NCBI RefSeq assembly: GCF_000153025.1
Contig: NZ_CH672433.1
Coordinates: 417,456-481,455, forward strand
From: Marinomonas sp. MED121
GTDB taxonomy: Bacteria; Pseudomonadota; Gammaproteobacteria; Pseudomonadales; Marinomonadaceae
DNA length: 64,000 nt
Direction of reading: 5' to 3'
Position numbers and translations under genes: made by a program. Positions 54,636-63,993 of the stretch are shown here, piece after piece; the stretch's first letter is position 1, and every line of letters starts with the position of its first letter. The notes below the pieces were generated by a model. That model searched no databases and was not told where the DNA came from. It saw only the letters and a list, made by a program, of their open reading frames with translations.

Positions 54636-55640
54636 GTGAGCTCAAATTTACCGACTATCTGTATTACTGGTGGAGAACCTACAGGCATAGCGCCAGACAT
54701 TATCTTAAAGGCTTTACAACAAAACTTTAACGCTCACATTGTTGTACTCAGTTCAAAAAAAGTATTAGAAGAAAGAGCTAAAGCCCTAAATATAAAGACA
54801 AATATTATCCAGCATAGTGCTGAAGATGCACGCTCTCCCCATAAGGCAGGAGAGATTCATTTACTAGCACTTGAGCATGAGCATGCAGTCATTCCAGGCA
54901 AACTTGATAAGCAACACTCTCCCTATGTGCTAAAAACGCTAGAGCTTGCAGCCGAGGGCTGTTTAACAGGACAATTTGATGCCATCGTCACCCCCCCTGT
55001 ACATAAAGGGGTCTTATGCGAAACCGGCATCCACTTTAGTGGACACACAGAGTTTTTTCAGCAAAAGTGCAACTCAGAACAAGTTGTAATGATGCTGGCG
55101 ACAGAAGGACTAAAGGTGGCATTAGCCACCACTCACCTACCTTTAAAAGACGTCAGCAGCGCCATTACCAAAGAGTCGCTCACCCAAGTTATTGAGGCGC
55201 TTAATAAAGATTTAAAAACGCGATTTGGCCACCAACGCCCAAGAATACTTGTATGTGGTTTAAATCCACACGCAGGAGAAGATGGCCATCTTGGCATGGA
55301 AGAAATAGAGACAATCATTCCTGTTTTAGACACATTAAAAAAACAAGGTATGGATCTAGTAGGCCCACTCCCTGCCGACACACTTTTCTCGCCTAAAAAC
55401 CTAGAAAACTGTGACTGTGTACTGGCGATGTATCACGATCAAGGCTTACCTGTGTTAAAATACAAAGGTTTTGGCAACGCCGTCAATATCACACTTGGGT
55501 TACCTATCATCAGGACCTCAGTTGACCATGGCACAGCACTTGAGCTTGCTGGTACTGGCGATGCCAACGAGGGCAGTTTAATTATTGCGATCAACCACGC
55601 CATAGAAATGGCAAATAATGCGAAAAAGTTTCCTAAATGA
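54636..55640 (+). CDS. pdxA: 4-hydroxythreonine-4-phosphate dehydrogenase
   Basis: A 334-residue PdxA. Segments ITGGEPTGIAPDIILKAL, IVTPPVHKGVL, FSGHTEFFQ, NPHAGEDGHLG, YHDQGLPVLKY and VDHGTALELAGTG mark the family, including the metal-binding histidines. It makes 3-amino-2-oxopropyl phosphate in the vitamin B6 pathway. The start is GTG at 54636, with AGGGAG seven bases upstream. Its stop overlaps rsmA by four bases. Confidence 0.95.
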   Translation: MSSNLPTICITGGEPTGIAPDIILKALQQNFNAHIVVLSSKKVLEERAKALNIKTNIIQHSAEDARSPHKAGEIHLLALEHEHAVIPGKLDKQHSPYVLKTLELAAEGCLTGQFDAIVTPPVHKGVLCETGIHFSGHTEFFQQKCNSEQVVMMLATEGLKVALATTHLPLKDVSSAITKESLTQVIEALNKDLKTRFGHQRPRILVCGLNPHAGEDGHLGMEEIETIIPVLDTLKKQGMDLVGPLPADTLFSPKNLENCDCVLAMYHDQGLPVLKYKGFGNAVNITLGLPIIRTSVDHGTALELAGTGDANEGSLIIAINHAIEMANNAKKFPK

Positions 55641-56449
55641 GCAAGACACAACCCCACAAGGCGAGAAAACGCTTTGGACAAAACTTCCTTCATGACCACG
55701 GTGTTATCAGAAATATCGTGGCATGTATTGCCCCTAAAAAAGGTCAGCGCATTGTTGAAATTGGCCCAGGTAAAGGCGCACTGACGCAAGGTATTATTGC
55801 GGCAACAGAATCCATGGACGTGGTCGAACTGGATAGAGATTTAATTCCAATCTTAAAAGTGAATCTATTTCGCTATCCTGAACTACGAATTCATGAAGCT
55901 GATGCAATGAAGTTTGATTTTTCTCAGCTCGCAACCGAAGGCAATATTCGCGTCGTAGGTAATCTACCCTACAATATTTCTACACCGCTTATTTTCCATC
56001 TTTTAAGCCAAGCTAACATCATTGATAACATGCATTTCATGCTACAAAAAGAAGTTGTCGACAGGTTAGCTGCAAGGCCAGGAGACAACCTATATGGTCG
56101 CCTTAGTGTCATGGCCCAATATTATTGCCAAGTTGAGTCTTTATTTGTTGTAGGCCCAGAATCCTTTGATCCTGCACCTAAAGTAGACTCAGCCATTGTT
56201 CGCATGACGCCCTATCAAGAAAAACCTTATTTAGCAGATAGTCTAGAAACCTTAGAGCGTGCAGTTAGGCTCGGCTTTCAACAAAGACGAAAAACCTTGA
56301 GAAATAATTATAAAGGCATTCTGAACAATGATGACTTTGATGCACTAGATATCGACCCAGGCCTTAGACCTGAGAGATTAGATGTGCCAGACTTTGTTAA
56401 AATTGCCAATTACCTTGATAACAAGGAAGCCAGCAGTGTCAAAGCATAG
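55637..56449 (+). CDS. rsmA: 16S rRNA A1518/A1519 dimethyltransferase
   Basis: A 270-residue KsgA/RsmA methyltransferase with RKRFGQNFLHD at the N-terminus, the SAM motif VEIGPGKGALT, the catalytic NLPYNIST motif, and FQQRRKTLRNN near the C-terminus. It dimethylates two adenosines in the 3' hairpin of 16S rRNA late in 30S assembly. It overlaps pdxA by four bases and apaG by fourteen, the conserved order of this operon. Confidence 0.96.
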   Translation: MSKTQPHKARKRFGQNFLHDHGVIRNIVACIAPKKGQRIVEIGPGKGALTQGIIAATESMDVVELDRDLIPILKVNLFRYPELRIHEADAMKFDFSQLATEGNIRVVGNLPYNISTPLIFHLLSQANIIDNMHFMLQKEVVDRLAARPGDNLYGRLSVMAQYYCQVESLFVVGPESFDPAPKVDSAIVRMTPYQEKPYLADSLETLERAVRLGFQQRRKTLRNNYKGILNNDDFDALDIDPGLRPERLDVPDFVKIANYLDNKEASSVKA

Positions 56450-56810
56450 TGTTAAAATAGAGGTTCAAACCGAATACCTCCCAGAACAATCAACGCCTGA
56501 AGATGAACGCTACGTATTTGCTTATCACGTCAGTATTCACAATGAAGGCAGTAACAAGGTACAACTTATTTCGCGCCATTGGATAATTACCGATGGCAAC
56601 GATAAAGTACAAGAGGTAAAAGGCTCTGGAGTTATCGGCCTGCAACCGCAACTGGAAAGCGGAGAAAGCTTCCAATATTCAAGCGGTGCTGTAATAGATT
56701 CTCAAGTTGGTGTTATGCAAGGTAGCTATCAAATGCTAGATGAGAATGGTCAACACTTTGAAGCTGAAATACCCGCTTTCAAACTTGCCATTCCCAACAT
56801 TATTCATTAG
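56436..56810 (+). CDS. apaG: ApaG/CorD family protein
   Basis: From GTG 56436 (AGGA eight bases upstream) the product is 124 residues, the normal ApaG length; longer reading from 56382 would add an unlikely N-terminus read inside rsmA. The beta-sandwich pattern is clear: YVFAYHVSIHNEGSNKVQLI, SRHWIITD, GVIGLQPQLESGESFQYSSG, and MQGSYQML. Function is unsettled; it is linked to magnesium/cobalt and diadenosine tetraphosphate homeostasis through its partner apaH. Confidence 0.93.
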   Translation: MSKHSVKIEVQTEYLPEQSTPEDERYVFAYHVSIHNEGSNKVQLISRHWIITDGNDKVQEVKGSGVIGLQPQLESGESFQYSSGAVIDSQVGVMQGSYQMLDENGQHFEAEIPAFKLAIPNIIH

Positions 56811-56818
56811 GAAACCCT

Positions 56819-57649
56819 ATGGCTACCTATGCTATTGGTGATATTCAAGGCTGCCTTCAACCTTTACTTAGCTTGTTAAAGCAGATTTCATTTGATCAAA
56901 GAAATGACACTCTTTGGATTGCGGGCGATTTAATCAATCGGGGCCCTGAAAGCCTCGAAACGCTTCGTTTCTTATACTCAATTAGAGATAATCTTAAAGT
57001 TGTCCTTGGCAATCATGACTTACACCTTCTCGCTATAGCTCGCGGGCACTCTAACTTGAAGCGCCATGATACCTTAGCAGACATTTTAAATGCACCTGAT
57101 AGGGATGTGCTTTTAGATTGGTTACAGGCTCAGCCACTTTGCCATCATGATCCGGAACGTAAAGTAGTCATGACCCACGCCGGTATTCCTCCTTGCTGGG
57201 ATTTAGAACAAACCTTGTCTTATGCAGATGAAGTCAACCAGTTATTGACCTCAGGATACGCCAACGATTTTTTCAAAGTTATGTATGGAAACAAGCCAAA
57301 TAAATGGCAAGCAGACTTAATTGGGTTTGATCGTATTCGTACCATTGTTAATTACTTAACACGTATGCGATTTTGCGATAAGAATGGAAAACTGGATTTA
57401 AAATCAAAAGAAGCAGAAAATAAATCAGGCAATAAAGACTATAAAAAATGGTTCAAATTCCCTTCCAAGCTACCCAAAGATTATCAAATTGTATTCGGAC
57501 ATTGGGCAGCATTAGAAGGCAACGTAAAAAAGAAACGCATTCACGCACTTGATACAGGCTGTGTTTGGGGTGGAAGCCTAACCGCTTTATGCCTAGATAA
57601 TTGGCAAACCTACAGCACACAATGTCCCATTAATAGGCCCCTAATATGA
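56819..57649 (+). CDS. apaH: Symmetrical bis(5'-nucleosyl)-tetraphosphatase
   Basis: A 276-residue metallophosphatase with the five blocks of the family: YAIGDIQGC, GDLINRGPESLETLRF, VLGNHDLHLLAI, MTHAGIPP and FGHWAALEG, ending with HALDTGCVWGGSLTALCL. It hydrolyses Ap4A to ADP. It follows apaG by eight bases and overlaps glpE by four. Confidence 0.95.
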   Translation: MATYAIGDIQGCLQPLLSLLKQISFDQRNDTLWIAGDLINRGPESLETLRFLYSIRDNLKVVLGNHDLHLLAIARGHSNLKRHDTLADILNAPDRDVLLDWLQAQPLCHHDPERKVVMTHAGIPPCWDLEQTLSYADEVNQLLTSGYANDFFKVMYGNKPNKWQADLIGFDRIRTIVNYLTRMRFCDKNGKLDLKSKEAENKSGNKDYKKWFKFPSKLPKDYQIVFGHWAALEGNVKKKRIHALDTGCVWGGSLTALCLDNWQTYSTQCPINRPLI

Positions 57650-57966
57650 CGTACACCTGCATAGACATTCACGACGCACTTCCACTTATTGATAAACAAG
57701 CAAACATTGTTGATATTCGAGATGCTATGAGCTTCCAAAATAGTCATATGCAAAACGCCGTTCATCTAAGTAATGACAACCTTGAAAGCTATATCAAAGA
57801 ACACGACAGCGATACACCCCTTATTGTTTGTTGCTATCATGGAAACAGCAGTAAAGGCGCAGCCGAATACTTAGCAACGCAAGGCTTCAAAGAAGTATAT
57901 TCATTAAATGGCGGCTTCACCCAATGGCAAGCCTTGCATCCTGAACGCTGCCAATCTGAAAACTAA
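57646..57966 (+). CDS. glpE: Thiosulfate sulfurtransferase GlpE (rhodanese)
   Basis: A 106-residue single-domain rhodanese. The active-site loop is CCYHGNSSKGA, where the second Cys is catalytic; this CYHGNSS loop is specific to GlpE. NIVDIRDAMSFQNSHMQNAVHL forms the domain start in two pieces. It transfers sulfane sulfur from thiosulfate to acceptors. Here it is coupled to apaH, not to the glp regulon as in E. coli. Confidence 0.9.
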   Translation: MTYTCIDIHDALPLIDKQANIVDIRDAMSFQNSHMQNAVHLSNDNLESYIKEHDSDTPLIVCCYHGNSSKGAAEYLATQGFKEVYSLNGGFTQWQALHPERCQSEN

Positions 57967-59100
57967 ATGACAAAGCAAACACTTCCTTTTACTCACTATT
58001 TAGTGGGTGGTGCCGTGAGAGATGAGCTTTTAAAGCTCCCCATCAAAGACAGAGATTGGGTCGTTACTGGCGCCACTCCAAATGACCTCCTGTCGTATAA
58101 TTTTCAGCAAGTTGGCAAGCTATTCCCTGTGTTTTTACACCCTAAAACAAAGGAAGAGTATGCACTGGCTCGCACAGAAGTAAAAAAAGGACAAGGCTAC
58201 ACAGGCTTTATTTGTGACTTCTCGCCAAACATTAGCTTAGAAGAAGATTTAGCAAGGCGAGACCTAACTATCAACGCTATCGCTAAAGACAATGACGGCA
58301 ATCTAATCGATCCATATCAAGGTCAGCAAGACCTAAAAAATCGTATTTTCCGTCATGTTTCTGACGCCTTTATTGAAGACCCCCTAAGAGTGATACGAGT
58401 AGCGCGTTTTAGTGCCCGCTTTACACAATTTGGATTCAAAATCGCCCCAGAAACCTTAGCGTTAATGACAAAAATCAGCCAGTCAGGAGAACTTGAAAGT
58501 CTCAACCAAGAACGAATTTGGCGGGAACTTGAAAAGTCACTTAGCTACCCTAACCCTGAAAGCTTTTTTAACGTATTAGAAAGTTGCCAAGCACTTGATC
58601 ATATTTTGGCTGATTTTGAATGGCCTGCTGTCGCTGCGCGATTAAAGCAAGCAAATCAAGATTTATTGCCCACTCTTGATAACAAGTATTTAGTTTGGGC
58701 TTATATTTGCCACCAAACGCCTCCTAATAAGCTTGCATCTGCACTTGATCAATTAACCTGTCCCAATCAATTTAAACACTATGCAAACCTTGTCAGTGAG
58801 TTTATGCATAACACAAGATTGCCGATGACTGCTGAAGCATGGGATCAGTGGCTAACATCCTTGACCGCAATCAAAAAACCTCAAGTCTTTAATGAGTTCG
58901 TCAAGCTTTTAAGCCTACTAACAGACACCTGCTCAAATGACTGGCATGATCTTAGGTCTCATATTGCAAGTGTTAGCGCTAAAGATATGATGAAACAAGG
59001 TCATAAAGGGGCAGAGTTAGGGCAAGCAATCAAACAGACCCGAATAGCAAAACTGGAAAGCAGCCTTAACCCTTTGGTAAAAGTAGAAGAGACAAACTAA
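57967..59100 (+). CDS. cca: CCA-adding tRNA nucleotidyltransferase
   Basis: A 377-residue class II CCA enzyme: [20 protein letters not shown] with the catalytic region, [23 protein letters not shown], and [16 protein letters not shown]. It adds or repairs the 3' CCA of tRNAs. It is shorter than the E. coli enzyme (412 residues), and I see no HD phosphohydrolase motif in the C-terminal part, so it probably lacks the extra 2',3'-cyclic phosphodiesterase and phosphatase activities. It begins right after the glpE stop and ends at a terminator. Confidence 0.93.
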   Translation: MTKQTLPFTHYLVGGAVRDELLKLPIKDRDWVVTGATPNDLLSYNFQQVGKLFPVFLHPKTKEEYALARTEVKKGQGYTGFICDFSPNISLEEDLARRDLTINAIAKDNDGNLIDPYQGQQDLKNRIFRHVSDAFIEDPLRVIRVARFSARFTQFGFKIAPETLALMTKISQSGELESLNQERIWRELEKSLSYPNPESFFNVLESCQALDHILADFEWPAVAARLKQANQDLLPTLDNKYLVWAYICHQTPPNKLASALDQLTCPNQFKHYANLVSEFMHNTRLPMTAEAWDQWLTSLTAIKKPQVFNEFVKLLSLLTDTCSNDWHDLRSHIASVSAKDMMKQGHKGAELGQAIKQTRIAKLESSLNPLVKVEETN

Positions 59101-59107
59101 TACAAAA

Positions 59108-59137
59108 AAAATGCCCAAGTAAGACTTGGGCATTTTT
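59108..59137. terminator. Bidirectional terminator between cca and folB
   Basis: AAAATGCCCAAGT (59108-59120) pairs with ACTTGGGCATTTT (59124 on), flanked by A-run on the left and T-run on the right. It lies between converging genes, so it can end both transcripts. Confidence 0.88.
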
Positions 59138-59157
59138 AGATTACTTATAAATAAAAG

Positions 59158-59514
59158 CTAACTAAGACGTCGCCTAATTTTTACACCAACCGCGCTTGCT
59201 GCGGGTACTGCCCCGGGTTTTCTCAAGGTTAATTCAACCTCAGTTAACGAGAATTTCGCCATCAAAGACTCAAGCAAACGCTCAGCCAAGGTCTCAATTA
59301 GCTCAAACACATGCTCTTGACAATAAGCAGTTATATAATTTGAAATGGCTTCATAATCTAACGTCTTTTCTAGATCATCGGTCGCAGCGGGCAAACGATT
59401 ATCATGATTCATCACCAAGTCAAACACGAGGGTTTGTTTGATTTTCTTTTCCCAGTCATAAACCCCAATAACGGCTTGTGTCTGTAAACCTTCAATAAAT
59501 ACTGCATCCATCAT
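59158..59514 (-). CDS. folB: Dihydroneopterin aldolase
   Basis: From ATG 59514 the product is 118 residues, matching FolB. The start MMDAVFIEGLQTQAVIGVYD, the middle KTLDYEAISNYITAYC, FELIETLAERL and the end ELTLRKPGAVPAASAVGV are diagnostic. It converts dihydroneopterin to 6-hydroxymethyl-dihydropterin in folate synthesis. It starts two bases after the tsaD stop, the common tsaD-folB arrangement. An open extension further upstream lies within tsaD and is rejected. Confidence 0.92.
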   Translation of the reverse strand: MMDAVFIEGLQTQAVIGVYDWEKKIKQTLVFDLVMNHDNRLPAATDDLEKTLDYEAISNYITAYCQEHVFELIETLAERLLESLMAKFSLTEVELTLRKPGAVPAASAVGVKIRRRLS

Positions 59515-59516
59515 GG

Positions 59517-60560
59517 TTATAGATTCTTTTTTGAGATTGATGTGAGATCTGATAACGGCCATCTGGCCCTAATATCCAAGGCTAAATCAGAGGTTTGTCC
59601 AACTAACAATCGCTGAGCTCCTGCGTAGGCAATCATAGCGCCGTTATCTGTACAAAACTCAGGCCTTGCATTAAACACACTCGCTTTAATTTTACCCAGC
59701 TTAGTTTGAAGATTTGCCTGTAGTCTTTTGTTAGCACTTACACCACCTGCAATAACTAACTGCTTCAACCCTTCCTGTTCTAAAGCTCGCTTACACTTAA
59801 TCACTAGTGTATCAACAACAGCCTCTTCAAAAGCCAAAGCAACATCTGCTTTAAATTCATCGTTCATCTCCCCATCATCCATAGCGTTATGTACGGCCGT
59901 TAAAAAAGCCGTTTTCAAACCACTAAAACTAAAATCTAAGCCAGGTCTATCAGTCATGGGACGAGGAAACTTCAACCCTTCACGCGCTTTCCCTTTAGCA
60001 GCTAATGCGGCTATTTGAGGACCACCAGGATAAGGTAAAGCAATCATTTTTGCGGCTTTATCAAAAGCCTCTCCAGCCGCATCATCAAGAGATTGGCCGA
60101 GTAATTTATATTCACCAATCTCATCAACACGAACTAACTGTGTGTGCCCTCCAGATACAAGCAAGGCAACAAAAGGCATTTCAGGCTGCTTCTCTTCCAA
60201 CATTGGTGCGAGTAGATGCCCTTCCATATGATGAACACCAATAGTAGGTACATTGAGTGAGAAACCTAATGCACGACCAATTGTTGCTCCCGCCATTAAA
60301 GCCCCAGCAAGGCCCGGCCCTGAGGTAAAAGCAATACCGTCTAATTGCTGCTTATTAAGGCCTGCTTCTGCTAAGACCTCTTCAATTAATGGGATGGTTT
60401 TTCTAACATGGTCACGGGAAGCAAGTTCAGGTACAACACCACCATACTCTGCATGTTGCGCAATTTGAGAATAGATTTTATGAGCTAATAAGCCATTCTC
60501 AGTATCGTAAATTGCAATACCAGTTTCATCACAAGAGGTTTCAAGACCTAACACTTTCAT
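59517..60560 (-). CDS. tsaD: tRNA N6-threonylcarbamoyladenosine synthase subunit TsaD
   Basis: From ATG 60560 the product is 347 residues starting [19 protein letters not shown], the universal TsaD start. The iron-binding HMEGH motif, [22 protein letters not shown] and [12 protein letters not shown] follow. With TsaB, TsaC and TsaE it forms t6A37 in tRNAs that read ANN codons. The frame is open for another 56 codons upstream but that part has no family similarity. Divergent from rpsU, as in many gammaproteobacteria. Confidence 0.95.
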   Translation of the reverse strand: MKVLGLETSCDETGIAIYDTENGLLAHKIYSQIAQHAEYGGVVPELASRDHVRKTIPLIEEVLAEAGLNKQQLDGIAFTSGPGLAGALMAGATIGRALGFSLNVPTIGVHHMEGHLLAPMLEEKQPEMPFVALLVSGGHTQLVRVDEIGEYKLLGQSLDDAAGEAFDKAAKMIALPYPGGPQIAALAAKGKAREGLKFPRPMTDRPGLDFSFSGLKTAFLTAVHNAMDDGEMNDEFKADVALAFEEAVVDTLVIKCKRALEQEGLKQLVIAGGVSANKRLQANLQTKLGKIKASVFNARPEFCTDNGAMIAYAGAQRLLVGQTSDLALDIRARWPLSDLTSISKKNL

Positions 60561-61042
60561 TACGGCTTTTTCTCTTTTACATTCAATAATCAGTTGTCTC
60601 GCATTGTACCTTATCTCATACAGGTATGAATCCTTAGACGCTTTAAAAATCTCACTTTTGTCGTTATTAAGCTTTAACCAACTAGTATTAAACTGGACTT
60701 TGACTCTTAATGGGCATAAAATGCGCACCGTTTTAAATAGATTAAATTAAAAGGCAGGTGATTTTTCTTCGCTTTGGCAAAGCCCAAGCACTCTTTATTA
60801 GGTCAAATATTATATATAAGCGCTAAAAATTAGTGCTATACCTTAACAGGTAGATAAAAGAGATGAAGTTAGGTCAATCTATAAATTAGAGACCAATCAT
60901 TATGTCTTCACAGAACGCTTTTCATGAGTTTTTGCTCTTTTAAAGATTTCGCATTCTTCTTTTGAAAGCTTGCACAAATGAGAGTATTATCTTCGCGTTT
61001 TTTGTGAACAAAATTTAAAACATTTTTAAAATAGGTAAATAC
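60561..61042. promoter_or_regulatory. Divergent control region of tsaD and rpsU
   Basis: A 482-base gap. It contains a good sigma-70 promoter for rpsU: TTGAAA (60962-60967), a 17-base spacer and TATTAT (60985-60990). GCTTTGGCAAAGC (60771-60783) is a small hairpin of unknown role. The part at 60561-60728 is an open frame extension of tsaD that I regard as non-coding. Nothing else was recognised; no tRNA gene was seen. Confidence 0.6.
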
Positions 61043-61258
61043 ATGCCAGCTGTAAAAGTAAAAGATAACGAACCATTTGACATCGCTCTACGTCGCTTCA
61101 AGCGTTCTTGTGAAAAAGCAGGTGTTCTTGCTGAAGTTCGTCGTCGTGAATGCTACGAAAAACCAACAACTCTTCGCAAACGTGCTGCTGCTGCTGCAGT
61201 TAAACGTCACGCGAAAAAAGTTTCTCGTGAGCAGAAAAAATTCCAACGTTTGTACTAG
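61043..61258 (+). CDS. rpsU: 30S ribosomal protein bS21
   Basis: A 71-residue, very basic protein with the complete S21 pattern: [20 protein letters not shown], then [20 protein letters not shown] and a Lys/Arg-rich tail. bS21 helps 30S subunits start translation. It heads the rpsU-dnaG-rpoD macromolecular synthesis cluster, here with a YqeY-like gene between. Its codons use preferred C/T-ending triplets (CGT, AAA), typical of a highly expressed gene. Confidence 0.97.
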
Positions 61259-61331
61259 GCCTTTGCTTGCGTTTTATGCAATGCATAGAGCAACAAATGT
61301 TGATCTGTAAATGACTCAGTTATTTACAGTT

Positions 61332-61368
61332 AAAAAAACGGCTAGTTCTTACTAGCCGTTTTTTTTTC
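61332..61368 (+). terminator. Intrinsic terminator after rpsU
   Basis: ACGGCTAGT, loop TCTT, ACTAGCCGT followed by TTTTTTTT, with an A-run in front that lengthens the stem. A strong terminator about 75 bases past rpsU, so most rpsU transcripts end before the YqeY-like and dnaG genes, fitting the higher need for S21. Confidence 0.93.
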
Positions 61369-61400
61369 AATTTTATTTACAATCCCTTTGGAGCTAAACC

Positions 61401-61847
61401 ATGTCAGCACTAAAATTAGAGATCTCAACTCAACTTAAAGTCGCAATGCGTGCCAAAGAAAAGGCTCGTGTCACTTTAATTCGCACCATGCTAGCTGAAT
61501 GCAAAAAAATTGAAGTGGATGAGCGCATCGAATTAGATGATACGAGAGTTCTCGCTATCTTAGATAAAATGGTTAAACAACGTAAGGACTCTGTAAAGCA
61601 ATTTATTGAAGGTGGACGCCAAGATCTTGCCGATGTTGAAACAGCTGAAATCAGCATAATTCAAGAGTTTCTGCCACAACCACTTACAGAAGACGAAATC
61701 AAAGACATTATTGAGAAAGCCGTTGCCGAAACAGGCGCAAGCTCAATGCAAGGAATGGGAAGCGTCATGGCCATCGTTAAACCTCAAGTTCAAGGTCGTG
61801 GCGACATGGGCCAAGCCAGCAAACTAGTTAAATCCATTTTAGGATAA
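61401..61847 (+). CDS. GatB/YqeY domain protein
   Basis: A 148-residue YqeY-family protein: SALKLEISTQLKVAMRAKEK, RVTLIRTMLAECKKIEVDER, VKQRKDSVKQFIEGGRQDLA and QGRGDMGQASKLVKSIL. The fold matches the C-terminal domain of GatB, the tRNA amidotransferase subunit, so a tRNA-binding role is suspected but not shown. It commonly lies between rpsU and dnaG in gammaproteobacteria. Confidence 0.92.
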   Translation: MSALKLEISTQLKVAMRAKEKARVTLIRTMLAECKKIEVDERIELDDTRVLAILDKMVKQRKDSVKQFIEGGRQDLADVETAEISIIQEFLPQPLTEDEIKDIIEKAVAETGASSMQGMGSVMAIVKPQVQGRGDMGQASKLVKSILG

Positions 61848-61925
61848 CCCCCCATTAAGTCTTCCCCCCAAACTAGTTTGATTCATGCTATTTTGGGGTC
61901 AGCAACCTAAAGTGAGCTTTGTTTT

Positions 61926-63881
61926 ATGGCAGGACGTATTCCAGATCAGTTTATTGATGAGCTACTCGCACGTGTCGATATCACAGACATCATTTCATCG
62001 CGCCTCACTTTAAGAAAAACAGGTCAAAATTACAGTGCCTTATGCCCTTTTCACAACGAAAAGAGCCCATCATTTAGTGTCAATCCAGCGAAACAATTCT
62101 ACTATTGCTTTGGTTGCGGTGCTGGTGGTAATGCTATCTCCTTTGTCATGGAGAATGACCATCTAGACTTTGTCGAAGCCATAGAGCTATTAGCAAAAGA
62201 TGCTGGTATGGAAGTCCCTAGAGAGCAGGGTGCCCCTGATAGATACGAACAAAATGCAGACCTGCTTAATCAATTAACCCAAAGCGCTAGCTTCTTTCAA
62301 AAACAACTCATTGAAAATGAACAAAAGACCAAGGCAACAGATTACTTAGCAAAAGAGCGAGGTCTTTCAGGACAAATTGCGAAAGTTTTCGGCCTGGGTT
62401 TTGCACCACCTGGTTGGGACAATTTATTACAAACACTGGGTAAAAGTGGCGATCAAAAAGAACAACTTTTATTAGCTGGAATGCTAATTGAAAAGAAGGA
62501 TCAAGCAGGACACTTTTACGACCGGTTTCGTGATCGCATTATGTTCCCTATCCGTGACTCTAGAGGGCGAGTTATTGCTTTTGGAGGCCGTGCGTTTGGC
62601 GATGAAAAACCAAAATACTTAAACTCTCCTGAAACCCCTGTCTTTCAGAAAAGCCAAGAGCTGTATGGCCTTTATGAAGCAAAACAAAATACACAACAGT
62701 TGGATCATATTCTTATTGTTGAAGGGTATATGGATGTCATTGTTTTAGCGCAGCATGGCATCACCAATGCCGTTGCAACCCTTGGCACATCTGTCAACAG
62801 TAATCACATTAAAAAGCTCTTTAAACTGGTCAGTAAGGTTACGCTTTGTTTCGATGGTGACAAAGCAGGGCGCGCCGCAGCGATTAGAGGTCTAGAAGCA
62901 ACACTGCCAGTGATGCAAGACGGCAAGCAAGTACGCTTCTTATTCTTACCTGAAGGCGAAGACCCTGATTCCTTAGTAAGAGATATAGGTAAGGATGCGT
63001 TTACAGAGAAACTTGAAGATTCAAGCTCACTTTCCCATGTTCTTTTCGAGCATGCACGCAACCAAGTAACATTGGCAGATGAAGAAGGCGAAGCGCAATT
63101 TGCCCAAAACGTCATGTCACAAATTCAAGCGTTACCAGAGATCACCTATAAATCCGTTCTTCTTAAGCAATTAGAAGAACAAGCAGGCATAGATACCAGC
63201 AAACTCTCAGCACAAAAGCCCAAATATCAAAGAACAGCAGAACCAGCCCAACAACAGCATTATGATGAAGCCCAGTATACAGATTACGATGATATTCCAT
63301 TACCAGAGCATCTAGCATACGATCATGACGAGCCTCATTACGACTACTCAAGCACACCTGCAGAGACAGGTTATCAAACTAAGAAAAAAAACAGCAAAAA
63401 ATCTTTTGGTAAAGGAAAATGGCAAGACCAGGAGGAACTTCCTCCCCCCATGGCCATAGCACTAACCCAAACAGAACACGCTATTTTATGCCTCTTACTA
63501 CACCCTAATGTTGCAGCCGATATTGAAGTGAGCGAACCACTACTAAGACAACCTGATTTAGACATGCAGATCTTTAGTAAAGTTTGGCGCTTTTTTAACA
63601 AACATAGCGACAAGAACTTAGGACACTTACTTGGAAATTGGCAAAACCAAGAACAAACAGAAAAAATTTATTACCTTTTAAACCACCAAGACGCTCACAC
63701 AAAATCTAAATTAATCAATGCAAAACAAGAGGTTAAAGACATGATTGCGAGCAAAGAAGAAAGCCTAGGTTTAAATAACGCAATTTCACGCTTGAAAAGT
63801 AAGGGTAATGAAACCATAAAGGATAATAACAGCCGCGAAGAACTAAGAAGGCTTATTGAGCAAATGCGCAAGAAGAAGTAA
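61926..63881 (+). CDS. dnaG: DNA primase
   Basis: A 651-residue primase. The CHC2 zinc ribbon is C40, H43, C61, C64 (CPFHNEKSPSF, YYCFGCGAGGN). The catalytic core includes RFRDRIMFPIRDSRGRVIAF, the TOPRIM Glu in IVEGYMDVIV and the DGDKAGRAAA motif. A Gln/Tyr/Asp-rich linker (about residues 435-505) leads to the C-terminal DnaB-binding helicase domain. It makes RNA primers for lagging-strand synthesis. An imperfect inverted repeat (CCCCAAA/TTTGGGG, 61866-61898) lies just upstream. Confidence 0.96.
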   Translation: MAGRIPDQFIDELLARVDITDIISSRLTLRKTGQNYSALCPFHNEKSPSFSVNPAKQFYYCFGCGAGGNAISFVMENDHLDFVEAIELLAKDAGMEVPREQGAPDRYEQNADLLNQLTQSASFFQKQLIENEQKTKATDYLAKERGLSGQIAKVFGLGFAPPGWDNLLQTLGKSGDQKEQLLLAGMLIEKKDQAGHFYDRFRDRIMFPIRDSRGRVIAFGGRAFGDEKPKYLNSPETPVFQKSQELYGLYEAKQNTQQLDHILIVEGYMDVIVLAQHGITNAVATLGTSVNSNHIKKLFKLVSKVTLCFDGDKAGRAAAIRGLEATLPVMQDGKQVRFLFLPEGEDPDSLVRDIGKDAFTEKLEDSSSLSHVLFEHARNQVTLADEEGEAQFAQNVMSQIQALPEITYKSVLLKQLEEQAGIDTSKLSAQKPKYQRTAEPAQQQHYDEAQYTDYDDIPLPEHLAYDHDEPHYDYSSTPAETGYQTKKKNSKKSFGKGKWQDQEELPPPMAIALTQTEHAILCLLLHPNVAADIEVSEPLLRQPDLDMQIFSKVWRFFNKHSDKNLGHLLGNWQNQEQTEKIYYLLNHQDAHTKSKLINAKQEVKDMIASKEESLGLNNAISRLKSKGNETIKDNNSREELRRLIEQMRKKK

Positions 63882-63942
63882 AACTTGCGATTTTTTGCTC
63901 AGTAAACACTCTATAAATCTAGATAAATCTCATTGATTTTGC

Positions 63943-63948
63943 TATAAT
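63943..63948 (+). promoter_or_regulatory. Extended -10 promoter upstream of rpoD
   Basis: TATAAT preceded by TGC makes TGCTATAAT, an extended -10 element. A -35 at the right distance is weak (TAGATA, 63920-63925), as is usual with extended -10 promoters. It lies 46 bases before the ATG that begins the next gene. Confidence 0.55.
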
Positions 63949-63993
63949 TTACGGCTAATTCTTTCTAACGCATTCTAACATAGGTCGTCTAAT

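Noticed and set aside
56382..56435. Longer ApaG start inside rsmA
   Set aside because: It adds residues read out of frame from the RsmA C-terminus; GTG 56436 has a good ribosome site and gives normal ApaG length.
60561..60728. N-terminal extension of TsaD (56 codons)
   Set aside because: The universal TsaD start [14 protein letters not shown] begins at 60560; the extension has no family similarity and lies in the promoter region.
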